Shown here in pieces: positions 5,763 to 13,184 of a DNA stretch of 16,655 nucleotides. Positions within the stretch are counted from its first letter, which is position 1, and each line of letters begins with the position of its first letter. The stretch comes from Alphaproteobacteria bacterium (lineage in GTDB: Bacteria > Pseudomonadota > Alphaproteobacteria > Caulobacterales > Caulobacteraceae), in contig JAGWSE010000105.1 in assembly GCA_028869395.1 (NCBI GenBank), forward strand, positions 1-16,655, in the 5' to 3' direction. Made by a program: the position numbers and the translations under genes. The notes under the pieces are model-generated. The model ran no database searches. It had not been told where the DNA came from and was given only the letters and a program-made list of their open reading frames with translations.

Positions 5763-6425
5763 ATGAAAGCCGCCGTCATCGTCTTCCCCGGCTCCAACTG
5801 CGACCGCGACTGCAAGGTGGCGATCGAGCGCTCGACGGGCGCGGAGGTCTCCATGGTCTGGCACCAGGAGACGCAGCTTCCCGATCGGGTGGATCTGGTG
5901 GTGCTGCCGGGCGGGTTCTCCTACGGCGACTACCTGCGCTGCGGGGCGATGGCGTCGCTGTCGCCGATCATGGCCGATGTGAAGGCCGCCGCCGAGCGGG
6001 GCGTGGCGACCGTCGGAATCTGCAACGGCTTCCAGATCCTGTGCGAGGCGCACATGCTACCGGGCGCGCTGCTGCGTAACGCGCACCTGAAGTACAACTG
6101 CAAGCCCATCGAGCTGGAGGTCACCAACGCCCAGACGCGGTTCACCGCGGGCTACAAGGGCCGCCGCGAGGTGGCCATGACCATCGGCAACGGCGAGGGC
6201 AACTTCTTCGCCGACGAGGCGACCCTCGACCGGCTGGAGGGCGAGGGGCAGGTGGTGTTCCGCTACCGCGACAACCCCAACGGCTCGGCGCGCGACATCG
6301 CCGGCATCGTCAACGCCCGGGGCAACGTGCTGGGCCTGATGCCGCACCCCGACCGCGCCTTCGAGCCCGAGCTCGGCTCCGCCGACGGCGCCATCCTCTT
6401 CCAGAGCGCCCTGGCGAGCGCATAG
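5763..6425 (+). CDS. purQ: Phosphoribosylformylglycinamidine synthase subunit PurQ (glutaminase)
   Basis: PurQ is the class I glutamine amidotransferase subunit that releases ammonia from glutamine for PurL. The 220-aa product has FPGSNCDRD (8-16), the oxyanion-region VLPGGFSYGDYLRCGA (47-62), the nucleophile elbow GICNGFQ with C87, and MPHPDR with H195. The third triad position two residues after the His is Asp197, whereas the Bacillus subtilis enzyme has Glu; a conservative change, but visible. GAAGGA four bases ahead of ATG 5763 supports the start. It follows the lipoprotein gene by 37 bases and is followed by a strong hairpin and an antisense mini-gene before purL. Confidence 0.96.
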   Translation: MKAAVIVFPGSNCDRDCKVAIERSTGAEVSMVWHQETQLPDRVDLVVLPGGFSYGDYLRCGAMASLSPIMADVKAAAERGVATVGICNGFQILCEAHMLPGALLRNAHLKYNCKPIELEVTNAQTRFTAGYKGRREVAMTIGNGEGNFFADEATLDRLEGEGQVVFRYRDNPNGSARDIAGIVNARGNVLGLMPHPDRAFEPELGSADGAILFQSALASA

Positions 6426-6430
6426 GCGCG

Positions 6431-6461
6431 AAAAGGGCCGGAGCGGCAGGCTCCGGCCCTT
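6431..6461. terminator. Bidirectional intrinsic terminator between purQ and the Gln-rich gene
   Basis: A perfect 11-bp stem AAGGGCCGGAG (6433-6443) / CTCCGGCCCTT (6451-6461) with a 7-base loop. On the minus strand the stem is completed by four T residues (the AAAA at 6431-6434), making a convincing terminator for the leftward mini-gene. On the plus strand only two T residues follow, so it may be leaky for transcription running from purQ toward purL. Confidence 0.8.
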
Positions 6462-6481
6462 CCGAGAGATGCGAGGCGGCG

Positions 6482-6634
6482 CTAGCGGCGTTCGTCCTGC
6501 CGCTTGTCGCCCGAGTGCTTCATGCCGCCGTGCTGCTGCTGCTGCTGTTGGCGGCCGCCATGCTGCTGCTGCTGACGGCTGCCGCCTTCCTGCTGCTGTT
6601 GCTGCGGCTGCTTGCGGTTGTTCTGGTCGGCCAT
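6482..6634 (-). CDS. Small Gln-rich hydrophilic protein, 50 aa
   Basis: ATG 6634 to TAG 6482. The protein is MADQNNRKQPQQQQQEGG, then SRQQQQHGG, then RQQQQQQHGG, ending MKHSGDKRQDERR. It has three Gln runs (5, 4 and 6 residues), two of them in tandem R-Q(n)-HGG units, and lacks hydrophobic residues almost entirely, so it is presumably disordered and cytosolic. AAAGGTGA five bases before the start is a plausible ribosome site, and a terminator with a T-run sits just past the stop, so it looks like a complete independent transcription unit. No family recognised. The CAG-type runs make its length prone to slippage. It separates purQ from purL on the opposite strand; any role in purine metabolism is unproven. 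Confidence 0.7.
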   Translation of the reverse strand: MADQNNRKQPQQQQQEGGSRQQQQHGGRQQQQQQHGGMKHSGDKRQDERR

Positions 6635-6659
6635 GTGTCACCTTTCGGCTTGCGGCGCT

Positions 6660-6671
6660 TCAGGCGCCTGA
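6660..6671. promoter_or_regulatory. 12-bp perfect palindrome between divergent genes
   Basis: TCAGGCGCCTGA is a perfect palindrome in the 112-base gap between the starts of the Gln-rich gene and purL, a position suited to an operator acting on either gene. The gap also has CCCGCT-CGA-AGCGGG (6718-6732) just upstream of purL. GC-rich palindromes occur by chance in such genomes, so this is tentative. Confidence 0.3.
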
Positions 6672-6746
6672 CAGGGGACCAACCGGACGGAGCGGCTGTT
6701 GTTCCCCCTATCGCGCGCCCGCTCGAAGCGGGTAGAAGCCGCCCCC

Positions 6747-8948
6747 ATGAGCGCCCAGCCCGCCAAGCCCATGGCCGAGACGGCCGCCGAATTCGGCCTC
6801 AAGCCCGACGAATACGACCTGATCGTCCGCCGCCTGAACCGCGAGCCCAACCTGGTGGAGCTCGGCGTTTTCTCGGTGATGTGGTCGGAGCACTGTTCCT
6901 ACAAGTCGTCGCGGAGGCAGCTCGGCAAGTTCCCGACCAAGGGCCCGGCGGTGATCCAGGGTCCGGGCGAGAACGCCGGCGTCGTCGACATCGGCGACGG
7001 GCAGGCCTGTGTCTTCAAGATGGAATCGCACAACCACCCGTCGTTCATCGAGCCCTACCAGGGGGCGGCGACGGGCGTGGGCGGGATCATGCGCGACGTC
7101 TTCACCATGGGGGCCAGGCCAATCGCGCTGCTGAACGCGCTGAGGTTCGGCGATCCGAACCATCCGAAGACGCGGCGGCTGGTGGCGGGCGTGGTGGCCG
7201 GGATCGGCGGCTACGGCAACTGCGTGGGCGTGCCGACGGTCGCCGGGGAAACCAACTTCCATCGCGGGTACGACGGCAACATCCTGGTCAACGCCATGTG
7301 CGTGGGCCTGGCGGACGTGGACAAGATCTTCTACTCGGCCGCCCCGGCGCCGGGGCTTTCGGTGGTCTATTTCGGCTCCAAGACCGGCCGCGACGGCATC
7401 CATGGCGCGACCATGGCCTCGGCCGAGTTCGACGAGGCCTCCGAGGAGAAGCGGCCGACCGTGCAGGTGGGCGACCCCTTCGCCGAGAAGCTCCTGATCG
7501 AGGCGACGCTGGAACTGATGGCCTCGGGCGCGGTGGCGGCGATCCAGGACATGGGGGCCGCGGGGCTGACCTCGTCGTCCGTGGAGATGGCCGGCAAGGG
7601 CGGCGTGGGGATCGAGCTCGACCTCGACGCGGTGCCGCAGCGCGAAGAGGGCATGAGCGCCTACGAGATGATGCTCTCGGAAAGCCAGGAGCGGATGCTG
7701 GCGGTGCTGAAGCCCGGCCGCGAGGCGGACGGGCGGCGCATCTTCGAGAAGTGGGGCCTGGACGCCGCGGTGATCGGCCAGACCACCGAGACGGGGCATC
7801 TGGTGCTGAAGCACAGGGGCGAGGTCGTGGCCGACGTGCCGCTCAGCCCGCTGTTCGACGACGCGCCGCTCTACGACCGGCCCTGGGTCGCGCCCAAGCC
7901 GCAGCCGCGCCTGTCGCCGGCCGACGTGCCGGAGCCCGCCGACTACGGCCAGGCGGTCCTGAAGCTGATGAGCGCCCCGGACATGGCCTCCAAGCGCTGG
8001 CTCTGGGAGCAGTACGACCGCCACGTGATGGCCGACACCCTGGAGGACAGCGCCACCGGCGCAGACGCGGGCCTGGTGCGGGTTCACGGGACGAAGAAGG
8101 CGCTGGCGGTGACCAGCGACGTGACGCCCCGTTACGTCCAGGCCGACCCGTTCGAGGGCGGCAAGCAGGCGGTGGCGGAGGCCTGGCGCAACCTGGTGGC
8201 GGTCGGCGCGCGGCCCATCGCCATCACCGACAACCTGAACTTCGGCAACCCCGAACGGCCGGAGATCATGGGCCAGATCGTGCGGGCCACCGACGGCATG
8301 GCGGAAGCGTGCCGGGCGCTCGACTTCCCCGTCGTGAGCGGGAACGTCAGCCTCTACAACGAGACCAATGGGCAGGCCATTCCGCCGACGCCCACGGTCG
8401 GCGGCGTGGGCCTGATCGACGACTACGCCCGCCGCGCGGATTTCGCCGGCATGAAGCCCGGCGAGCACCTGGTGCTGATCGGCGAGACGCGGGGCGAGCT
8501 CGGCCAGTCGATGTACCTGCGCGAGGTGCTGGGGCGCGAGGACGGCGCGCCGCCGCCGGTGGACCTGGCGGCGGAGAAGCGCGCCGGCGAGCTGGTCCGC
8601 AGCGCCATCGCCTCGGGGCAGGTCGACTGCGTGCACGACCTCTCCGACGGCGGACTGATCGCGGCGGTCGCGGAGATGGCGCTGGCCTCCGGCGTCGGCG
8701 CCCAGCTCAACATGCCCGAGGAAATTGCGGCCCACGCCTTCCTGTTCGGCGAGGACCAGGGTCGCTACCTGATCGCGACCCGCAGCCCCAACGCCCTGCT
8801 CGCCGCCGCCGAGGCGAACGAGGTCCCGGCCCGGGTAGTGGGCGAGGCCTGCGAGGACGTGCTTGCGGCTCCGGGCCTGTTCAGCGTGGCGATGACACAT
8901 CTGCGTGAAGCGCACGAAGCCTGGCTGCCCGGTTACATGGCAGGCTAG
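6747..8948 (+). CDS. purL: Phosphoribosylformylglycinamidine synthase subunit PurL (small form)
   Basis: PurL is the ATP-dependent synthetase subunit converting FGAR to FGAM with ammonia from PurQ. At 733 aa it is the small form that needs PurS and PurQ, both present here. Motifs: WSEHCSYKSSR (46-56, catalytic His49), GPGENAGVVDIGDG (72-85), ESHNHPS (93-99), ATGVGGIMRDVFTMGARP (108-125), GETNFH, then AIQDMGAAGLTSSSVEMAGKG in the middle and a second AIR-synthase-like half with DNLNFGNP, VVSGNVSLYNET and HDLSDGGL. I start at ATG 6747; ATG 6771 is an alternative, as neither has a clear ribosome site and the 8 extra residues are not conserved. Separation from purQ by an antisense gene and a hairpin means it may use its own promoter. 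Confidence 0.96.
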   Translation: MSAQPAKPMAETAAEFGLKPDEYDLIVRRLNREPNLVELGVFSVMWSEHCSYKSSRRQLGKFPTKGPAVIQGPGENAGVVDIGDGQACVFKMESHNHPSFIEPYQGAATGVGGIMRDVFTMGARPIALLNALRFGDPNHPKTRRLVAGVVAGIGGYGNCVGVPTVAGETNFHRGYDGNILVNAMCVGLADVDKIFYSAAPAPGLSVVYFGSKTGRDGIHGATMASAEFDEASEEKRPTVQVGDPFAEKLLIEATLELMASGAVAAIQDMGAAGLTSSSVEMAGKGGVGIELDLDAVPQREEGMSAYEMMLSESQERMLAVLKPGREADGRRIFEKWGLDAAVIGQTTETGHLVLKHRGEVVADVPLSPLFDDAPLYDRPWVAPKPQPRLSPADVPEPADYGQAVLKLMSAPDMASKRWLWEQYDRHVMADTLEDSATGADAGLVRVHGTKKALAVTSDVTPRYVQADPFEGGKQAVAEAWRNLVAVGARPIAITDNLNFGNPERPEIMGQIVRATDGMAEACRALDFPVVSGNVSLYNETNGQAIPPTPTVGGVGLIDDYARRADFAGMKPGEHLVLIGETRGELGQSMYLREVLGREDGAPPPVDLAAEKRAGELVRSAIASGQVDCVHDLSDGGLIAAVAEMALASGVGAQLNMPEEIAAHAFLFGEDQGRYLIATRSPNALLAAAEANEVPARVVGEACEDVLAAPGLFSVAMTHLREAHEAWLPGYMAG

Positions 8949-9088
8949 GCGCGCCACCTGGGCCGGCCTCGATGGGGCCAGCGATCAAATCTGAAGTTTT
9001 CCGATCGAGACGGCGAACTTTCGATGTCGCGGCCCCAAACGCCGAGAGGGCATGATCACGCTCTCGCCTTCTCGCCTTCGATGGAGTG

Positions 9089-9274
9089 ATGGCCAGCTAC
9101 CGCCTCTATTTCCTGAACCCGCAAGGCGCCATCGCGCGCGCCAAGGAGTTCGAGGCCGCCTCGGACGACGAGGCGCTGGCCTTCGCAGACGAGCTCGCCG
9201 CCGGCCGCGACGTGGAGCTCTGGAATCAGGCGCGCCTGGTCGCGCGGCGGGCGCCTGCGCGACGGTCCGCATAA
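9089..9274 (+). CDS. Small hypothetical protein, 61 aa
   Basis: ATG 9089 (a GTG sits directly before it) to TAA 9274. The product MASYRLYFLNPQGAIARAKE continues EFEAASDDEALAFADELAAG and RDVELWNQARLVARR. The layout (YRLYFL-DxxG opening, FEAxSDxEAL helix, ELWxxxRLV ending) resembles short conserved alphaproteobacterial hypothetical proteins that I cannot tie to a named family. It probably folds as a small beta-alpha-beta domain. It has no signal peptide or membrane span. It lies 140 bases after purL with no gene in between; the stretch 8949-9088 shows no convincing terminator. Function unknown. Confidence 0.7.
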   Translation: MASYRLYFLNPQGAIARAKEFEAASDDEALAFADELAAGRDVELWNQARLVARRAPARRSA

Positions 9275-9475
9275 ATATTTGATGCGTTTTTGGGCTGCGA
9301 GATGCATCATAGGGTTATCGCAGGCGTTGTAACGGCTGCCTGTGGCTGAGAGACCTCCGTGCTCCCGCCGAGACCCGGGAGCCGACATGTCATCCATCCC
9401 TCTTCCCATCGAGCCGCCTCCGCCGTCGCATGGCGGCCGCCTCGCTGCACCTGGGGCCGACCGTACGGCCGCAGC
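9275..9475 (+). promoter_or_regulatory. Upstream region of the Crp/Fnr regulator with inverted repeats
   Basis: This 201-base gap is locally A/T-rich at its left end (ATAAATATTTGATGCG). It holds TGATGC (9280-9285) and its inverted copy GCATCA (9304-9309) 18 bases apart, a 7-bp hairpin GCTCCCG / CGGGAGC (9361-9382) and the palindrome GGCGGCCGCC (9432-9441). It most likely contains the promoter of the regulator gene, but I cannot assign -35/-10 boxes with confidence. Confidence 0.35.
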
Positions 9476-10207
9476 ATGAGGAACGCCGTCCACAGCACCT
9501 TCGCCGCCAAGATCGCAGCCCACACGCCTCTGTCGGACGCCGAAAGCGCCGCGCTGGGCGCCCTGGTCACCCGCATCCAGATCGTCCCGGCGGGCGACAC
9601 GGTGGCCGCCGCAGGGGAGCCCCTGGACGTCGCCACGATCGTGCTCGAGGGGATCGTCGCCCGCAGCAAGCTGTTGCCCGACGGCCGCCGCCAGATCCTT
9701 TCGTTCCTGTTGCCGGGCGACCTCGTGGACGCCTTCGCCTCAGTGCTGCGGCGCCGCGACGACAATCTCGAAGCCATCACGGCGGCCAAGGTGGCGGTCG
9801 TGCCGCAGACCCGCGTCGCCGCCGTCGCGGCGGAGTTCCCGCGGCTGCACGAGGCGTTCCTGCGCGAGGCCTTCATCGAGACCTCCATCGCCCGGGAATG
9901 GGTGTTGAACGTCGGCCAGCGCACCGCCGACGAGAGCCTGGCGCACCTGTTGTGCGAACTCTCCTGGCGCATGGAAACCCTGGGCCTGGCCCGGGGCGGC
10001 GTCGTGCCCTTTCCGTTCAAGCAGCAACAGCTCGCCGACGCCCTCGGCCTCTCGACGATCCACCTGAACCGAGTGCTCCGGAACCTGCGCGGTTCCGGCC
10101 TGATCCACCTGGAAGCGCGCGCGCTGACGGTCCTCGACGCCGAAGCGCTGCGCCGGATGGCGCACTTCAATCCGGAATACCTTCACCTCAGCCGAGAGGC
10201 GGCCTAA
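9476..10207 (+). CDS. Crp/Fnr family transcriptional regulator
   Basis: The 243-aa product has a cyclic-nucleotide-binding-like beta-barrel (about 20-115, with LPDGRRQILSFLLPGD at 67-82), a dimer helix (about 120-150) and a C-terminal winged helix-turn-helix (about 180-225: FKQQQLADALGLSTIHLNRV at 181-200). It is not an oxygen sensor of the FNR type: the only cysteine is C160, so the iron-sulfur ligands are missing. The cAMP signature of CRP is also absent. The recognition helix has Ile-His-x-Asn-Arg where FNR has Glu-Thr-x-Ser-Arg, so the DNA target may differ from TTGA-type boxes. The frame is open back to a GTG at 9359, but those 39 codons look non-coding; ATG 9476 gives the family N-terminus, though without a clear ribosome site. 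It ends 29 bases from a convergent gene. Confidence 0.88.
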   Translation: MRNAVHSTFAAKIAAHTPLSDAESAALGALVTRIQIVPAGDTVAAAGEPLDVATIVLEGIVARSKLLPDGRRQILSFLLPGDLVDAFASVLRRRDDNLEAITAAKVAVVPQTRVAAVAAEFPRLHEAFLREAFIETSIAREWVLNVGQRTADESLAHLLCELSWRMETLGLARGGVVPFPFKQQQLADALGLSTIHLNRVLRNLRGSGLIHLEARALTVLDAEALRRMAHFNPEYLHLSREAA

Positions 10208-10208
10208 G

Positions 10209-10227
10209 GCCGCGCAGCAGGCGCGGC
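10209..10227. terminator. Hairpin between convergent genes
   Basis: GCCGCGC-AGCAG-GCGCGGC is a perfect 7-bp stem with a 5-base loop, lying between the regulator stop (10207) and the end of the convergent reductase gene (10237). It lacks a T-run, so intrinsic termination is uncertain. Confidence 0.45.
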
Positions 10228-10236
10228 GAGGAGCCC

Positions 10237-11067
10237 TCAGAACGCCGCCGTCATCGGGTTGGCGCCGATGCGGCCGTCGGGATCGTCGAGGGCCTCGATG
10301 CGGGCCATGTCGTCGGCGTCCAGCGAAAAGCCCGCCACGTCGAAATTCTGGACGATGCGGTCGGGGTGGACCGACTTGGGGATCACCACCAGGCCGCTGT
10401 CGATGTGCCAGCGGATGATCACCTGAGCGGGCGTGCGGCCGTGCTTCTCGGCGATCGCCCCGATCACCGGGTCGGATAGAAGCTGGCCCTGGCCGAGCGG
10501 GCTCCAGGACTCGGTGCGGACGCCGCGCTCGAGGTTCGCCTCGCGCAGGCGCCGCTGCTGGAAGCGCGGATGGCATTCGATCTGGTTGATCACCGGCGTG
10601 ACGCCGGTCTCGCCGATAATGCGGTCGAGATGCTCGACCTCGAAGTTGGAGACCCCGATGGACTTCGCCCGGCCTTCCTCGCGGGCGCGGACCAGCGCCT
10701 TCCAGGTCTCGGCGTAGAGGCCCCGCCGGGGCGAAGGCCAGTGGATCAGCCACAGGTCCAGATAGTCGAGGCCCAGCCGCTGCAGGCTGGCGTCGAGGGC
10801 GCGGAGCGCGCGGTCGTAGCCCTGGTCGTCGTTCCACAGCTTGGTGGTGACGAACACCGCCTCGCGCGGGACGCCCGAGGCGCGCAGGCCTTGGCCGACG
10901 CCGGCCTCGTTCTGGTACATGGCCGCGGTGTCCACGTGCCGGTAGCCGGCCTCGAGGGCGGCGCGGACCGCTGTGACGGCGACGTCGTCGGGGGTGCGCC
11001 AGACGCCCAGCCCGATCTGCGGGATGGTGCGGCCGTCGTTCAGCTCGAGGCGCAGCGGATCGGACAT
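10237..11067 (-). CDS. Aldo/keto reductase (2,5-diketo-D-gluconate reductase-like)
   Basis: This 276-aa NADPH-dependent TIM-barrel oxidoreductase has all four catalytic residues visible: D46 and Y51 in YRHVDTAAMYQNE, K76 in TTKLW and H109 in LWLIHWP. SIGVSNFEVEHL, NQIECHP and the C-terminal VIPKSVHPDRIVQNFDV (cofactor phosphate site) are standard for the family. Length and motifs resemble the DkgA/DkgB branch, which reduces 2,5-diketo-gluconate, methylglyoxal or small aldehydes; the substrate here is not determined. ATG 11067 is preceded by GGGAG at a suitable distance and gives the normal family N-terminus; the frame stays open far upstream only as an antisense shadow of the neighbouring gene. 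It is divergent from the DSD1-family gene. Confidence 0.93.
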   Translation of the reverse strand: MSDPLRLELNDGRTIPQIGLGVWRTPDDVAVTAVRAALEAGYRHVDTAAMYQNEAGVGQGLRASGVPREAVFVTTKLWNDDQGYDRALRALDASLQRLGLDYLDLWLIHWPSPRRGLYAETWKALVRAREEGRAKSIGVSNFEVEHLDRIIGETGVTPVINQIECHPRFQQRRLREANLERGVRTESWSPLGQGQLLSDPVIGAIAEKHGRTPAQVIIRWHIDSGLVVIPKSVHPDRIVQNFDVAGFSLDADDMARIEALDDPDGRIGANPMTAAF

Positions 11068-11172
11068 GGATTGGCTCCCTGGCAGGTGAGACGCTCGAAA
11101 CCCGGGGCGCGGCGATTTGGTCCCGCCGGACGGCCGATTTCCCAACGGCGCAGGCTGATATAGACGAAGACC

Positions 11173-12315
11173 ATGGACCCGCTCGACCGCCCTCACCTCG
11201 CCGCCGCGCGCGACCTCGTAGGCCAGCCCGGCTCGCTGGGGAAGATCCCGACGCCGGCGGCGGTTCTGGACCTCGACGCCTTCGAGCGAAACGTGGCGAA
11301 GATGGCCGACCGCGCCAGGGCGGCGGGGCTGGCGCTGCGGCCGCATTCCAAGAGCCACAAGTGCGCGACGCTGGCGAAGATGCAGATCGAGGCAGGCGCC
11401 GTGGGAATCTGCTGCGCGAAGCTGGCGGAGGCCGAGGCGATGGCGCAGGCCGGGATCGAGGCGATCCTGCTCACCTCGCCGATCGCCGGGGCGGCCAACG
11501 CCGCGCGGGCGGCGCGGCTGGCCGGGCGGATCGCGGACTTCCGAATGGTCGTGGACCATGCCGACGGAGCGGCCGAGCTGGCGGCCGCGGCCGCGGCCCC
11601 GATCCAGGTGGTGATCGACGTCGACGTGGGCCTGGGGCGGACCGGAGCGCACACGGCCGAGCAGGCCGCCGAGGTGGCGCGCGCGGTGCTGGCCTCGCCA
11701 AAACTGAAGCTGATCGGCGTGCAGGGCTATGGCGGCGCCTGGCAGCACATGGAAGGCGCCAACGCCCGCGCCGCGGCCGTAGCCGAGGGGATGAAGAGGC
11801 TGACGGCGGCGGCGGCGGCGATCCGCCAGGCGGGCGGCGAGGTGGCCGTGGTGACCGGCGGCGGCACCGGCACCTTCGAGGCCGACGCCGCGCAAGGCGT
11901 GCTGAACGAGATCCAGCCCGGCTCCTACGCCTTCATGGACCGGGAGTACCGCGACGCGCTGAAGCAGGACCCGGACGGCGCGTTCGAGCAGAGCGTGACC
12001 ATCGCCACCACGGTGATCAGCGCCAACCACCCGCGCTGGGTGACCGTGGACGGGGGGCTGAAGGCCTTCTCCACCGACGGGCCGACGCCGGTCCCCGTGA
12101 CCCCGAAATTCGCCGGCGCGATGTTCGCCTTCTTCGGCGACGAGCACGGCCTCCTGGTCCGCCCCGAAGGCGGGGCCACGGTGCGCGGCGAGCGGGTGGC
12201 GTTCACGCCGGGCCACATCGACCCGACGCTGGACCGCTACGACGTCATCCACCTGGTGCGCGGCGACGTGCTGGTGGACATCGTCCCCATCGAGGCGCGG
12301 GGCGCGAGCCAGTAG
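11173..12315 (+). CDS. DSD1-family PLP enzyme (D-threonine aldolase / D-serine dehydratase-like)
   Basis: The 380-aa product has the fold-type III layout: an alanine-racemase-like barrel followed by a metal-binding beta domain. IPTPAAVLDLDAFERNV opens the barrel. The PLP-binding lysine is K60 in LRPHSKSHK, matching the RPHxK site of D-threonine aldolase; GVQGYGGAWQH and VTGGGTGTFE supply phosphate-binding loops. In the C-terminal domain H348-x-D350 (GHIDP) matches the His/Asp metal pair reported for the Alcaligenes D-threonine aldolase. It would cleave a D-3-hydroxy amino acid to glycine plus aldehyde, or dehydrate D-serine; the sequence does not decide between these. The start ATG 11173 has only a weak ribosome site. 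It ends six bases from a convergent gene and is likely expressed alone. Confidence 0.88.
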   Translation: MDPLDRPHLAAARDLVGQPGSLGKIPTPAAVLDLDAFERNVAKMADRARAAGLALRPHSKSHKCATLAKMQIEAGAVGICCAKLAEAEAMAQAGIEAILLTSPIAGAANAARAARLAGRIADFRMVVDHADGAAELAAAAAAPIQVVIDVDVGLGRTGAHTAEQAAEVARAVLASPKLKLIGVQGYGGAWQHMEGANARAAAVAEGMKRLTAAAAAIRQAGGEVAVVTGGGTGTFEADAAQGVLNEIQPGSYAFMDREYRDALKQDPDGAFEQSVTIATTVISANHPRWVTVDGGLKAFSTDGPTPVPVTPKFAGAMFAFFGDEHGLLVRPEGGATVRGERVAFTPGHIDPTLDRYDVIHLVRGDVLVDIVPIEARGASQ

Positions 12316-12321
12316 AGGGCG

Positions 12322-13119
12322 CTACTTGCCCTGGAACACCGGCCTCCGCTTTTCGAGGAAGGCGCGGCGGGCCTCCTGGCCGTCGGCGCTGCCGAAGGCC
12401 TTGCGGATGTTGCCGACCTCGTAGCGGAGCTGGCTCTCCAGCTCGACCCCCTCGGTGGATCGCACCATGCCGCGCTTCAGGAGGCGCAGGGTGATCGGCG
12501 ACCAGGCGCAGAGCTCCTGGGCGTATTCGGAGAGCCGCGCGGCGAAGCGGGCGTCCTCCACAGCCTCGCCCGCCATGCCCCAGGCGATCGCCTCCTGGCC
12601 GGTGACGGTGCGGTTCTCCATCATGAAGCGCATGGCCTTCTCGTAGCCCATGGCCTGCGGAAGGGTGATGGTGAGGCCCGCGTCGGGCGAGCCGCCGATG
12701 CGGGTGTAGCCGGCCATCAGCCGGGCCGAGTGGGCGATCAGGCGCACGTCGGTGGCCATGGCGAGCCCCAGCCCCGCGCCCACCGCCACGCCGTTGATCC
12801 CTCCGATCACCGGCTTGTCGCAGCGCTTGCGGATCGAGAGCAGGAACTGGCCCACCCAGCCGATGTCGTCGAGATAGGCGCTCTGCGGCGAATAGGGGTG
12901 GTAGGCCTGGGCGTCCGGCGACAGGTCGAGGCCCGCGCAGAAGGCGTCGCCGGAGCCGGTGATCGCCACCACCCAGACATTGTCCTCGGCCGCGGCGCGG
13001 TCGACCGCCTCGATGACGCCCCAGGCGAGCTCCTGCGACAGCGCGTTCTTCTTCTCCGGCCGCTCGAGGGTGATGGTGCGGACGTGGCCCGCGTCGGTCT
13101 CGCGCACGAGTCTGGTCAT
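12322..13119 (-). CDS. Enoyl-CoA hydratase/isomerase (crotonase) family protein
   Basis: The 265-aa product has the crotonase fold: TITLERPEKKNALS (15-28), the first oxyanion loop AITGSGDAFCAGLDLS (52-67) and the second GGINGVAVGAGLGLA (106-120). The usual hydratase glutamates are not seen: the position within GGGCELA-type loops is Gly here (GAGLGLA), and the PEI-type segment reads AGYTRIGGSPDAG. The latter, with D146, resembles PaaG-type isomerases and related crotonase enzymes rather than true hydratases. A CoA-thioester substrate is likely; the reaction is open. GGAGGAG six bases ahead of ATG 13119 firmly supports the start. It stands alone, convergent with the DSD1 gene and divergent from the small membrane protein. 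Confidence 0.88.
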   Translation of the reverse strand: MTRLVRETDAGHVRTITLERPEKKNALSQELAWGVIEAVDRAAAEDNVWVVAITGSGDAFCAGLDLSPDAQAYHPYSPQSAYLDDIGWVGQFLLSIRKRCDKPVIGGINGVAVGAGLGLAMATDVRLIAHSARLMAGYTRIGGSPDAGLTITLPQAMGYEKAMRFMMENRTVTGQEAIAWGMAGEAVEDARFAARLSEYAQELCAWSPITLRLLKRGMVRSTEGVELESQLRYEVGNIRKAFGSADGQEARRAFLEKRRPVFQGK

Positions 13120-13184
13120 CTCTGGCTCCTCCCCTGTCGGCCTGCATTTGTCTCAGGTCGGAGGCGCCGGGTCGAGGCCCCGAG

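Noticed and set aside
6536..6607. CTG/CAG-rich stretch read as a microsatellite or as Leu-rich plus-strand protein.
   Set aside because: The repeats are interrupted and in frame with a complete leftward Gln-rich gene with ribosome site and terminator, which explains them better.
6515..8957. Very long frames overlapping purL on both strands (797 aa plus, 749 aa minus).
   Set aside because: Both are Arg/Gly/His-rich low-complexity translations typical of off-frame reading in high-GC DNA; purL itself has full family motifs throughout.
9359..9475. N-terminal extension of the Crp/Fnr regulator from GTG 9359.
   Set aside because: The 39 extra codons contain hairpins, Arg/Pro/Trp/His-rich sequence and no family similarity; ATG 9476 matches the usual start.
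10237..12252. A 671-aa leftward frame spanning the DSD1-family gene and the aldo/keto reductase, as if a fusion protein.
   Set aside because: Only the last 276 residues (from ATG 11067) are a real protein with a ribosome site; the rest is antisense to the DSD1 gene.
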